A program made the position numbers and the translations under genes. The notes under the pieces are model-generated. The model did not search any database. It was given only the letters and a program-made list of their open reading frames with translations, and was not told where the DNA came from. Shown in pieces: positions 50,518 through 58,869 of a stretch of 64,000 nt of DNA. Every line of letters begins with the position of its first letter. The stretch's first letter is position 1. This DNA is from Actinomycetota bacterium (GTDB taxonomy: Bacteria; Actinomycetota; Thermoleophilia; Gaiellales; F1-60-MAGs149). Where the stretch lies: contig VFJZ01000003.1 in NCBI GenBank assembly GCA_009885805.1, positions 1 to 64,000 on the forward strand, given 5' to 3'.

Positions 50518-51780
50518 TCAGGCGCGCTCGACGCGGATCCGCAGCTCCTTGAGGCCGTTCGTGAAGTTCGAGCGGAGCCGACGCGGCGGCGCGATCACCT
50601 CGATCCGGCCGACGCGGGCGAGCAGTTCCTGCAGCATCACCGTCAGCTCCAGGCGGGCGAGATGCGCACCCAGGCAGAAGTGGGGGCCACCGCGACCGAA
50701 GGCGGCGTGCTCGTCGCGCTTGCGGGTCAGGACCATCCGGTGCGGGTCGGCGAAGGCGTCCGGGTCGCGATTCGCCGCCGCGAACCAGACGACGACGCGT
50801 TGTCCGGCGGCGATGCGGACGCCGCGGATCTCGGTGTCCGCCGTCGCCGTGCGGCGGAAGTGCCAGACCGGCGAGGCGAGGCGAAGCAGCTCGTCGACCG
50901 CGGTCGGGTAGAGCGCCGGGTCGGCGCGGAGGGCGTCCATCGCCCACGGGTTCTCGATCAGCTGCAGGAGGCCGAGTGCCATCCCCTGCCGGGTCGTCTC
51001 GTTGCCGGCAACGACGAACAGCGCGAAGTTGTTGTCCAGCGCGACGTCGTCGAGCAGCGCGTCGTCGATGCGCATGTTGGCGAGGATCGAGAGCACGTCG
51101 TCGGTCGGCTTGGTGCGGCGGGCGTGCAGCATGGGTCGCCCGAGCGCCGACATCTCGACGGCGGCCTCGGAGCCGAACGGCAGGTACTTGAACTCCTCCG
51201 CCTCCGGCGAGCCGGCCAGCACGTGCGCGATCTCGGGATCGGTGTCGATGATCATCCGGTCGCCGAGCGCGACCAGACGGTCGAGGTGCTCCTCGGGCAC
51301 GCCGAGCATGTGCCCGAGCGCGCGGATCGGGATGACGGCGGCGATGTCGTGGACGAACTCCAGTTCGTCGCCGCGTGCGAGCGCCGCGTCGATGGTCTGG
51401 ACCGTGAGGCGGCGGATGGTGTCCTCGTAGGCTGCGACGGCGCGCGGGGTGAAGTCACGCGCGAACTGGCGGCGCCAGGCCGTATGGCGGGGCGCGTCCG
51501 TCTCCATGAAGTTGCGCCGCGCCTCGAGGACGTCCGGTTCCATCCACTCGATCTGGGCAGCGCCGTTCGCCTCGGACGAGAAGAGGCGCGCGTTCTTCAG
51601 GACGTGGACGACGTCGTCGTACCGCGTCACGTTCCAGAAGCCGTCGCCAGGCTCGGGCCCCGCCTGCCAGTGGACCGGGGCCTCGCGCTGGAGCAGTTCG
51701 AAGACGTCCCACGGTTCGCGCTCTGCGAAGAGGTCGTGGTCGAGCAGGTCGACGTCGGCGAGCGTCAGTCCGGCGGCCAT
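50518..51780 (-). CDS. Cytochrome P450 (CYP124/125/142-like)
   Basis: 420 residues. I-helix VVAGNETTR (proton-relay Thr), K-helix DELLRLASP (ExxR), heme loop FGRGGPHFCLGAHLARLE (Cys ligand) and the end RLRSNFTNGLKELRI. The last motif and the FMETDAPRHTAWRR region resemble CYP125/CYP142-type enzymes that oxidise steroid or fatty side chains. A ferredoxin is not adjacent. The start ATG 51780 is preceded by TATACA 6 nt upstream, inside a palindrome. Confidence 0.9.
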   Translation of the reverse strand: MAAGLTLADVDLLDHDLFAEREPWDVFELLQREAPVHWQAGPEPGDGFWNVTRYDDVVHVLKNARLFSSEANGAAQIEWMEPDVLEARRNFMETDAPRHTAWRRQFARDFTPRAVAAYEDTIRRLTVQTIDAALARGDELEFVHDIAAVIPIRALGHMLGVPEEHLDRLVALGDRMIIDTDPEIAHVLAGSPEAEEFKYLPFGSEAAVEMSALGRPMLHARRTKPTDDVLSILANMRIDDALLDDVALDNNFALFVVAGNETTRQGMALGLLQLIENPWAMDALRADPALYPTAVDELLRLASPVWHFRRTATADTEIRGVRIAAGQRVVVWFAAANRDPDAFADPHRMVLTRKRDEHAAFGRGGPHFCLGAHLARLELTVMLQELLARVGRIEVIAPPRRLRSNFTNGLKELRIRVERA

Positions 51781-51786
51781 GCGGAT

Positions 51787-51794
51787 TGTATACA
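51787..51794. promoter_or_regulatory. TGTATACA palindrome at the P450 promoter
   Basis: TTGTATACAG contains the perfect palindrome TGTATACA, similar to GntR/FadR-type operators (GTnnnAC core). It overlaps the minus-strand -10 of the P450 and lies upstream of the methyltransferase gene. No GntR gene is in the window. Confidence 0.35.
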
Positions 51795-51831
51795 GTATCC
51801 CGTTCGAGGATGCAAGCTACGCTTCGCGTCG

Positions 51832-52428
51832 GTGGCGCGCGCGAACCCGTACCGCAGGCCCGATCACTTCGCGCAGCGGGCGCAGAAGAGCGGCTATCCG
51901 GCTCGCTCGGTGTTCAAGCTCGCGGACATCGACGGCCGCGCGCGCCTGCTCCGCCGTGGCATGCGCGTGATCGACCTCGGCGCGGCGCCGGGATCGTGGA
52001 CGCTGTACGCCGCCGAGCGCATCGGCGCCGAGGGACGCGTGCTCGCCGTCGACCTGCAGCCGATCACCGTCGCCCTGCCGCCGACGGTGACGGCGATCGT
52101 CGGCGACGCCCTCGACCTCGCCAACGACGACCTCGCTCTGCACGCGCCGTACGATCTCGTGCTCTCGGACATGGCGCCGGCAACGACCGGCTCGCGGCAG
52201 ACCGACGCGATCCGGTCGGCCGCCCTCGTCGAGCGGGCGATCGGGGTCGCGGACGCCCTCGCCCGGCCGGGCTCGGCTTTCGTCGCGAAGCTGTTCATGG
52301 GCGCCGAGTACGACGCCGTGCGGGAGCTGCTCCGGCATCGCTACGACGCGCTTCGCACGCTCAGGCCCGAGGCCGTGCGCGCGCGCAGCGTCGAGGTGTT
52401 CCTCGTCGCGACCGGGCGGAAGGCGTGA
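51832..52428 (+). CDS. rlmE: RlmE/FtsJ-type rRNA methyltransferase
   Basis: 198 residues from GTG 51832, with TACGCT 8 nt upstream. RRPDHFAQRAQKSGYPARSVFKLADID holds the first catalytic Lys (SVFKL); VIDLGAAPGSWTLYAAE is the SAM site; LVLSDMAPATTGSRQTDA holds the Asp; FVAKLFMG the second Lys; SVEVFLVA the Glu. The K-D-K-E tetrad is complete. It 2'-O-methylates 23S rRNA U2552 in E. coli. The following decarboxylase overlaps its stop (GTGA). Confidence 0.88.
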   Translation: MARANPYRRPDHFAQRAQKSGYPARSVFKLADIDGRARLLRRGMRVIDLGAAPGSWTLYAAERIGAEGRVLAVDLQPITVALPPTVTAIVGDALDLANDDLALHAPYDLVLSDMAPATTGSRQTDAIRSAALVERAIGVADALARPGSAFVAKLFMGAEYDAVRELLRHRYDALRTLRPEAVRARSVEVFLVATGRKA

Positions 52429-53814
52429 TCCCACCGGAGGTCGCCGAGGACCTGTCCGCCGGCCCCGCGTTCGCCACGCTCGTCTCGGACTTCCTCCGCG
52501 ACGCGCGTTCGCGGACGGTGACGGCGCCACCGGTGGGCGTCTTCGCGGACGTCGCCGCGCTGTTCGACGAGCCGGCGCCCGCCGTCGCCCGGTCGCTGGC
52601 CGATGTCCTCGACGACGTGCGCCGGCGCGTCCTTCCCCACACGGCCTGGTTGCACGATCCGATGCACATGGCGCACCAGTTGTCGACGCCGCTGCCGGCC
52701 GCGATCTGGGCCGAGGCGCTCGTCTCGGCGCTGAACCAGTCGCACGCCGTCTCCGAGCTGTCGCAGGCGACGACGGCGATCGAACGACGGGTGATCCGCT
52801 GGCTCGCCGATCTCGCCGGCCTCGGCGCCGAGGCCGGTGGGACGATGACGGTCGGTGCGACGGAGGCGACGTTCTCGGCGCTCCTGGCGGCCCGCAACCA
52901 GGCGCTGCCCGACGCCTTCGACGACGGTGTCCGCGGCGGCGAGGCCGTCGTCTACTGCTCCGAGCACGCCCACTACTCGGTCGAACGTGCCGTTGCCCTC
53001 CTCGGGCTCGGACGTCGCGCCGTCGTCGGCGTCCGTTCCGACGCGGCGTTCAGACTCGATCCGGCGGCCCTCGATGCGGCACTCGCGGCCGAGCGCAGGA
53101 CGGTTGTCGCCGTCGTCGCGACGGCGGGATCGACGGCGGTCGGCGCGTTCGACGACCTCGTCGCGATCGGCGAGATCTGTGCTCGCCGCGGCGTGTGGCT
53201 GCACGTCGACGGCGCCCACGGCGCCTCGGCGCTGCTCTCGGCCCGTCACCGGCACCGGTTGCGCGGCGTCGAGCAGGTGCGATCCCTCGCCTGGGATCCG
53301 CACAAGATGATGTTGCTGCCGCTGGCTACCAGCGCGCTCGTCGTCGCGGACGAGGGCGACCTCGACGCCGCCTTCTCGCAGAGCGCCCCGTACCTGTTCC
53401 ACGATCCCTCGGCGCGTCCGCCGGACCAGGGCGTGCGCTCCTTCCAATGCTCCCGTCGCGCCGACGCGCTCAAGCTCTGGATCGCGTGGCAGCGGTACGG
53501 CAGCGACGGCTTCGCGGCGCTCTACGACCACCTCTGCGAGACGACCCGGGCGATCTACGAACTCGTCGACGAGCACCCGTCGTTCGAGACGCTGCACGAG
53601 CCAGTGCAACATCCTCTGCTTCCGGCTGCGTGACTCCGACGGCCGCGAGGAGCGCCTGCGGCCGGCGTGGAACAGTTCAGGCGGTGGGCACGTCTCGCTG
53701 ACCCGTCTGAACGGTCGACCAGCGTTGCGGATCACCGTCATGAATCCACTGACCGAGCCGGAGGATGGCCGCCGGCTGCTGGACGGCCTGGCGGGGCTTG
53801 CGCCGCACGTGTAG
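52425..53814 (+). pseudogene. Group II PLP-dependent decarboxylase, frameshifted near its end
   Basis: The main frame from GTG 52425 gives HTAWLHDPMHMAHQ, GTMTVGATEATFSALLAARN, WLHVDGAHGAS and WDPHKMMLLPL (PLP Lys) of aromatic-L-amino-acid/glutamate-type decarboxylases. At 53601-53604 (GAG CCAG TGC) the frame shifts. The true C-terminus CNILCFRLRDSDGREERLRP ... ITVMNPLTEPEDGRRLLDGLAGLAPHV reads in another frame to TAG 53814. About 463 residues in total. One extra base explains it. It overlaps the convergent NlpC gene. Amine substrate unknown. Confidence 0.82.
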
Positions 53815-54240
53815 ACGCGGCCGGACGGCGCCGAGCAGGTCCTCGCGCGCGCCGAGCCGGCCGATCCGAACACCGCGGCTCGCGCCCGACGCGCCGATGA
53901 AGCGGCCCCCGCCCAGGTAGATGCCGACGTGGTCGGAGGTGCCGCCGCTGCCGAAGGCGAGGATGTCGCCCTTCCGGAGCCGCTTCACGCGGGGCAGCGT
54001 CTGCCACAGGACGTTCGACTGGTGGGGCAGGTCGACGCCGAGCGAGCGGTAGACGGCGACGACGAGGCCCGAGCAGTCGACGCCGCGGCGGCTGGCGCCT
54101 GCCCAGACGTACGGTGTATCGATGTACGTCCGGGCGATGACCGCCGCTCGCTCGCCGGCGGAGGGCGGCGGTGTCGGAGCATGGGAGACGCCGGTCGACG
54201 CCAGTGCGACGGCGACCGGCACGAGTGCTGTGTCCAGCAT
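53677..54240 (-). CDS. NlpC/P60-family cell-wall hydrolase
   Basis: 187 residues. A weak signal peptide (LVPVAVALASTGVSHA) precedes the NlpC/P60 domain: YVWAGASRRGVDCSGLVVAVYRSLGV has the catalytic Cys, and GGTSDHVGIYLGGGRFIGAS has the His. It would cleave gamma-D-Glu-diaminopimelate bonds in peptidoglycan. The domain ends near residue 145. The last 40 residues lie antisense to the true end of the decarboxylase gene and may not be conserved. No clear promoter is seen upstream. Confidence 0.85.
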   Translation of the reverse strand: MLDTALVPVAVALASTGVSHAPTPPPSAGERAAVIARTYIDTPYVWAGASRRGVDCSGLVVAVYRSLGVDLPHQSNVLWQTLPRVKRLRKGDILAFGSGGTSDHVGIYLGGGRFIGASGASRGVRIGRLGAREDLLGAVRPRLHVRRKPRQAVQQPAAILRLGQWIHDGDPQRWSTVQTGQRDVPTA

Positions 54241-54420
54241 CGAGCGGGGGTCCTTTCGGTGGTCACCTGCGGGCCGGTCCGGCCAGCGGCGACGGTCGGG
54301 GAACGCGCGACGCCTGCTCCATCGGAGCGGCCAGCGCGAACCCCTTCGCTGTCGTTGAGTGTCAAACCCTATCAGGTGCAGGAGAAACGTCGTCCGCGCC
54401 TTTCAGCCGATTTCGGCATG

Positions 54421-54426
54421 TATCGT
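54421..54426 (+). promoter_or_regulatory. -10 box TATCGT for M24 peptidase
   Basis: TATCGT lies 7 nt before ATG 54434. The rest of the gene-free stretch 54241-54433 shows no gene or clear hairpin. Confidence 0.45.
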
Positions 54427-54433
54427 CTCGCCC

Positions 54434-55585
54434 ATGTCCGATGGCCTCCTGCTGGTCGCCGAGTCCAAGGCGAACGGCGACATGTATGCGGCGTGCCGCT
54501 TCCTGACCGCCGACCCGGTGCTCTACCTGGAGACGGGCGACCGGCGGATCCTCGTCGCGACCGGCTTCGACGTCGAGCTCGCGAAACGCACGTCGGCGGC
54601 GAGCGAGGTCTGGGCGGTGGAGGAGCTGGTCGCCGCCGAGCGGGCGCAGGGGCTGGGCGAGGCGGAGCTCGACCTGGCGCGTGCGCTGAACGCCGTGCGC
54701 CGAGCCGGCGTCACGGCCGTACGCGTTCCCCGCTGGTTCCCCCTGGCCGAGGCCGACCACCTCCGCGCGAACGGCGTCGAGGTCACGCTTGACGCCGCCG
54801 ACACGGTCGCGACGCGCCGGCGGACGAAGGGGGCGGCCGAGATCGAGCTGCTCCAGGCCGTGCAGCGCGAGGTGGAGCGCGGCATGGAACTCGTCCGCGA
54901 CACGCTCCGCCGCTGCGACGTCGGCGGGGATCGGACGCTGCAACTCGACGGGTCGACGCTGACGTCCGAGCGTCTCGCCGCCATCGTCCAGCAGGCGTGG
55001 CTTTCCCGCGGGCTCGAGCCGGTCCCCCCGATCATGGCCGGCGGCGCGCAGGGTGCCGATCCGCACGAGCACGGGCACGGGCCGCTGCGGGCGGGGGAGT
55101 CGATCGTCTTCGACCTCTTCCCGCGCCACGCGACAACCCGGGTGTACGGGGACATGACGCGGACGTTCTGCGTCGGCGAGCCGCCCGCGGAGGTGAGGGA
55201 GGCGCACGATGCGTGCCGGGCTGCGATCGAGGCCGCACTGGCGGCGGTGCGGCCCGGCATGACCGGCCGCGACCTCAACGGCATCGTCTCCGACCTGTTC
55301 CGGGAGCGGGGCTTCCCGTCCCAGATGCACCCTGCCGAGACACTCGACGCGCCGCGGCCGTGGTCGTACATTCATGGACTCGGCCACGGTGTCGGCTTCG
55401 AGGTGCACGAGCCGCCGAGCGCCGGGACACAGGGGTTCTCGCCGCTCGCGGTCGGCGACTCGTTGACGATCGAGCCGGGTCTCTACCGGCCCGGCGTCGG
55501 GGGCTGCCGGATCGAGGACCACGTCATCCTGACCGCCGACGGCTGCCGCAACCTGAACACGATGGACTACGGCCTCGTGGTCTGA
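54434..55585 (+). CDS. M24-family metallopeptidase (Xaa-Pro type)
   Basis: 383 residues. Metal ligands in order: IVFDLFPRH (Asp), VYGDMTRTFCVG (Asp), GLGHGVGFEVHEPP (His), LTIEPGLY (Glu), CRIEDHVILT (Glu). The set is complete. The N-terminal creatinase-like domain is short (MSDGLLLVAESKANGDMYAACRF). A cytoplasmic aminopeptidase is likely. It has a leaderless-type promoter and overlaps the convergent aminotransferase by 19 bp. Confidence 0.88.
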   Translation: MSDGLLLVAESKANGDMYAACRFLTADPVLYLETGDRRILVATGFDVELAKRTSAASEVWAVEELVAAERAQGLGEAELDLARALNAVRRAGVTAVRVPRWFPLAEADHLRANGVEVTLDAADTVATRRRTKGAAEIELLQAVQREVERGMELVRDTLRRCDVGGDRTLQLDGSTLTSERLAAIVQQAWLSRGLEPVPPIMAGGAQGADPHEHGHGPLRAGESIVFDLFPRHATTRVYGDMTRTFCVGEPPAEVREAHDACRAAIEAALAAVRPGMTGRDLNGIVSDLFRERGFPSQMHPAETLDAPRPWSYIHGLGHGVGFEVHEPPSAGTQGFSPLAVGDSLTIEPGLYRPGVGGCRIEDHVILTADGCRNLNTMDYGLVV

Positions 55586-56739
55586 AACGCGGCGATCCGG
55601 CGACACGCTTCGAGGAGCCGGTCCTCGTCGGCGACCAGTCCGATCCGGACGTGCCCGGCGCCCGACGGGCCGAACCCCTCCGTGGGCGTGACGCCCACAC
55701 CCTGCTCCTCGAGCAGCGACAGTGCCCACGAGATCGAATCGAGCCCGCTCGCGGAGATGTCGGCCATCACGAACATGCCGGCCTCCGGTTCGTGCGGCTC
55801 GATGCCGGGGACGGCGCGGAGCGCGTCGACGACGACCCGGGCGCGACTCGCGTAGGCGGCGCGCATCGCGGCGGTCGCATCCTGCGGCGCCGTCAGCGCC
55901 GCCAGGCCGGCGTCCTGGACGAACGGCGGCGACCCGAACAGCATCGACTGGACCAGCACGTCGACGTGCCCGGTCAGTTCCTCCGACCCGACCACCCAGC
56001 CATGCCGGAACCCGGTCATCGCGTGGGACTTCGACAGCGAGCCGATCACGGCCACACGATCCTCGGCACCCCGGATCGCGAGGGCGCTCACGTGCTCGCC
56101 GTCGTAGACGAGGTCGGCGTAGACCTCGTCCGTGACCAGCCAGAGGTCGTGCTCGACGGCCAGCCGCCCGAGTTCGTCCAGCGTCGCCCGTGACAGCGTC
56201 GCGCCGGACGGATTGTGGGGCGTGTTCACCACGATCAGCCGCGTCCGCGGCGTGATCCGCGCCGCGACATCGGCCGGATCGAGCTTGAATCCCCGCGCCG
56301 CGCGGAGCGGGACGTGGACGACCCTCGCGCCCGTCGAGGCCATCACGCCCTCGTAGGTCGCGTAGGACGGTTCCGGCAGGAGGATCTCGTCGCCGGCCTC
56401 GGCGAGCACGAGACAGACGGCGAACAGCGCGGCCTGTGCGCCGGGCATGAACACGACCTGCTCGGGCCCGATCGGGCGATGCGCGTAGCGCTCGACGTGG
56501 CGCGCGATGGCGGCCCGCAGGGGCGCCTCGCCGCGGGAGTCGGTGTAGAAGTTGCGGCCGGCCCGGATCGACGTGACGAGTGCGTCGGCGATGTGGTCGG
56601 CGACCGCGAAATCCGGCTCGCCGATCGACAGGACGATGACGTCGTCGCCGGCCCGCGAACGGGCCTGGGCCCGCTCGTGCACCTGCCAGACCCGGGACCC
56701 CTCGCCGTGCAGCCGGGACGTCAGCGAGGCGTAGCGCAC
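55567..56739 (-). CDS. Class I/II aminotransferase (AruH-like)
   Basis: 390 residues from GTG 56739. LSIGEPDF, GAQAALFAVCLVLAEAGDEILLPEPSYATYEG, VVNTPHNPSG, VTDEVYADLVYDG and SLSKSHAMTGFRHGW (PLP Lys) define fold type I subgroup I. The N-terminus (RYASLTSRLHGEGSRVWQVHERA) resembles arginine:pyruvate transaminase AruH. That would make 2-ketoarginine. It lies 4 nt after the nitrilase gene, likely one operon. Specificity is inference. Confidence 0.88.
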   Translation of the reverse strand: MRYASLTSRLHGEGSRVWQVHERAQARSRAGDDVIVLSIGEPDFAVADHIADALVTSIRAGRNFYTDSRGEAPLRAAIARHVERYAHRPIGPEQVVFMPGAQAALFAVCLVLAEAGDEILLPEPSYATYEGVMASTGARVVHVPLRAARGFKLDPADVAARITPRTRLIVVNTPHNPSGATLSRATLDELGRLAVEHDLWLVTDEVYADLVYDGEHVSALAIRGAEDRVAVIGSLSKSHAMTGFRHGWVVGSEELTGHVDVLVQSMLFGSPPFVQDAGLAALTAPQDATAAMRAAYASRARVVVDALRAVPGIEPHEPEAGMFVMADISASGLDSISWALSLLEEQGVGVTPTEGFGPSGAGHVRIGLVADEDRLLEACRRIAAFQTTRP

Positions 56740-56743
56740 GCGT

Positions 56744-57913
56744 TCAGTCGCCCCACATCGTGCGGACGTTCTCCCACGCCGCGTCGGCCGGGTCGGTGGA
56801 TGGCGCCAGGAAGCGGGAGCCGTGGTGTCGGTGCGCGGGCGCCGTCCAGGTGCCGCGCGCGACGAGACGATCGATGTTCGCGCGGTAGACCTCGTCCACC
56901 TCCGCGTGCTGGGCCGGGTCGGCCTCGAGCCAGAGGTTCCGCGGATGGATCGGCTCGTCGTACATCTTCCGGAACAGCTCGGTGCGGAGGTCCTTCAGCC
57001 AGTTCGAGTTGAGGTTCATCGCCCTGAAGTTGCGGAGCGCCTCGACGTCGACGATGCCGGCGCAGAAGCTGTTGGCGCCGCCGCGCGAGAGCCCGAGGAC
57101 GTTGCCCTGGTAGTCGACGACGTGTCCGCTGCCGCCGCCGATGTCGTACGGGTGCTCCATCTGCGGGTGGACGTACACCGGACCGACGTTCGGGCAGACC
57201 ATGTAGACGTTGTTGAAGTGCGCGTGGGCCCGGTTCTGCAGCAGCCACGTGCCGCCGGCGTCCGGTCCGGCCTGGGTCATCGGGACGGCCTCGGAGGGAC
57301 GGTAGATGACCTCGGCGCCACCGAACGTGAGGGCGCGGATCGCCTCCGGATACTCCCCGTCGGAGCAGCAGATGGTGCCGATGGTGCCGATGTCGGGCGT
57401 CCGTAGCACGGGATAGAACGCCTCCGGGCCGTCGCCGAACAGTTCGACCCAGCGGTCGTAGATGTCGTGCGGCGTGCATGAGCGCTCACGACACCAGAGA
57501 TGGTTCTTGGCCGCGCGGTGGACGATCTCGCCCTGCGGCGAGATCACGAACAGCATGTTGAAGAAGCGGTCCGGCATCACCTCGGGCCAGCGCGCCTTGC
57601 ACTGGCAGATGATGTAGGTGTCGTAGAGCTTCGCGAGCGCTGCCAGCCGGTCGGTCTCGGGTCCAGGCAGGTCGATGAACAACTCCCGTGCGGCGGTCGT
57701 GTGCGGGATGTCGAAGATCTCGTCCGTGAAGCCGGTCAGCGCGCCCTCCGCCAGCGCGATCAGCCGCACCGGCATGTTGATACCGATGATCGAGACGGCG
57801 GCGTGAATCGCGTCCTCGATGATGGCGAGGTTCCGCTCGATGTGCTTGCGGTGGCCGATGCCGTGTACTACGGTCGAGACGCCGACGGCCATGTAGGGAG
57901 CGACGGGCTGCAT
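56744..57913 (-). CDS. Nitrilase-superfamily carbon-nitrogen hydrolase
   Basis: 389 residues, long for the family. The Glu-Lys-Cys triad: LAEGAL (Glu), AAKNHLW (Lys), GTICCSDGEYPEAIRAL (Cys). C-terminal extension with HPRNLWLEADPAQHAEVDEVY. Likely an aliphatic amidase or N-carbamoyl hydrolase acting on the product of the coupled aminotransferase pathway. TACTCT lies 6 nt before ATG 57913. Confidence 0.85.
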   Translation of the reverse strand: MQPVAPYMAVGVSTVVHGIGHRKHIERNLAIIEDAIHAAVSIIGINMPVRLIALAEGALTGFTDEIFDIPHTTAARELFIDLPGPETDRLAALAKLYDTYIICQCKARWPEVMPDRFFNMLFVISPQGEIVHRAAKNHLWCRERSCTPHDIYDRWVELFGDGPEAFYPVLRTPDIGTIGTICCSDGEYPEAIRALTFGGAEVIYRPSEAVPMTQAGPDAGGTWLLQNRAHAHFNNVYMVCPNVGPVYVHPQMEHPYDIGGGSGHVVDYQGNVLGLSRGGANSFCAGIVDVEALRNFRAMNLNSNWLKDLRTELFRKMYDEPIHPRNLWLEADPAQHAEVDEVYRANIDRLVARGTWTAPAHRHHGSRFLAPSTDPADAAWENVRTMWGD

Positions 57914-57919
57914 GGGGGA

Positions 57920-57925
57920 AGAGTA
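57920..57925 (-). promoter_or_regulatory. -10 box TACTCT for nitrilase operon
   Basis: On the minus strand TACTCT (57925-57920) lies 6 nt before ATG 57913, predicting a leaderless nitrilase-aminotransferase message. Confidence 0.45.
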
Positions 57926-57966
57926 CGGAAGGGAACCGAGCCGGGGTCCGCACCGTCGGAGCATGC

Positions 57967-58821
57967 ATGATCCGATCCATGCGCTTCCTCATCTCGCTAC
58001 CCGTGATTCTCGCGCTCGCCGCCTGCGGCGGCTCCGACCCGGCGGCACCCGGCGCCGACAGCGTGGCCGGCATCGATCACGCGACCGGCGCGACCGACGT
58101 CGTGCTGCAGATGTCGCTCAGCGGCGGGTTCGTGCCCGTCGAGTACAACCTGCGGTCGGTGCCGATGGTCACGATCTACGGCGACGGCCGCGTCGTCGCG
58201 GACGGTCCGGCCCCGGCGATCTTCCCGGGGCCGGCGCTCTACCCGCTGAACGAGGGCCGCATCGACGAGGCAACCCTGCAGACCCTCCTGGCCGCGATCG
58301 ACGACGCCGGGCTGAACGCCGGCGCGATCGACTTCGGGCAGCCGCCGATCGCCGATGCGCCGTTCACGGTGCTGCAGCTCACGACCGGCGGGCGGACGCT
58401 CGCCCACTCGGCGAACGCGCTCGACATCACGGACGGCCAGGGCCTGACGACCGACCAGATCGACGCTCGCAAGCGGCTCTCCGGCATCGTCGCCAAGGTC
58501 CGGGAGACCGCCACGACGGCCGCTACCGCCCCGTATGTCGCGGCGGCGCTGTCGGCCTGGGTCGGCCCCTACCAGGGCGATCCGACCACTGACGCGCCGG
58601 TCGTCTGGCCGCTCGGCTCGCCCCTCGCCGCCGACCCGTCGAGCGGCACCGGCTATGGCTGCATCGCCGTCACCGGTGCGGACGTCGAGACGCTCCGCGG
58701 CGTCCTCGCTGAGAAGGCGAACGAGGCCACGCAGTGGGTGGCGGCAGCGGACACTTCCGCCACCTTCCGCGTCGTGCTCCGCCCCAGCCTCCCGCACGAG
58801 CAGCCCTGCCCTGCCGGCTGA
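57967..58821 (+). CDS. Lipoprotein of unknown function
   Basis: 284 residues from ATG 57967. ATG 57979 is an alternative, with CATGAT 7 nt upstream. A signal sequence ends in the lipobox LALAAC. The mature protein has VVLQMSLSGGFVPVEYNL and MVTIYGDGRVVADGPAPAIFPGPAL, a beta-rich extracellular domain, then three further blocks ending in HEQPCPAG. I recognise no family. Confidence 0.75.
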   Translation: MIRSMRFLISLPVILALAACGGSDPAAPGADSVAGIDHATGATDVVLQMSLSGGFVPVEYNLRSVPMVTIYGDGRVVADGPAPAIFPGPALYPLNEGRIDEATLQTLLAAIDDAGLNAGAIDFGQPPIADAPFTVLQLTTGGRTLAHSANALDITDGQGLTTDQIDARKRLSGIVAKVRETATTAATAPYVAAALSAWVGPYQGDPTTDAPVVWPLGSPLAADPSSGTGYGCIAVTGADVETLRGVLAEKANEATQWVAAADTSATFRVVLRPSLPHEQPCPAG

Positions 58822-58869
58822 TTAGTCCCATCGCTCAACCCGGGGCCACCGGCGGCCGATGACCTGTCT

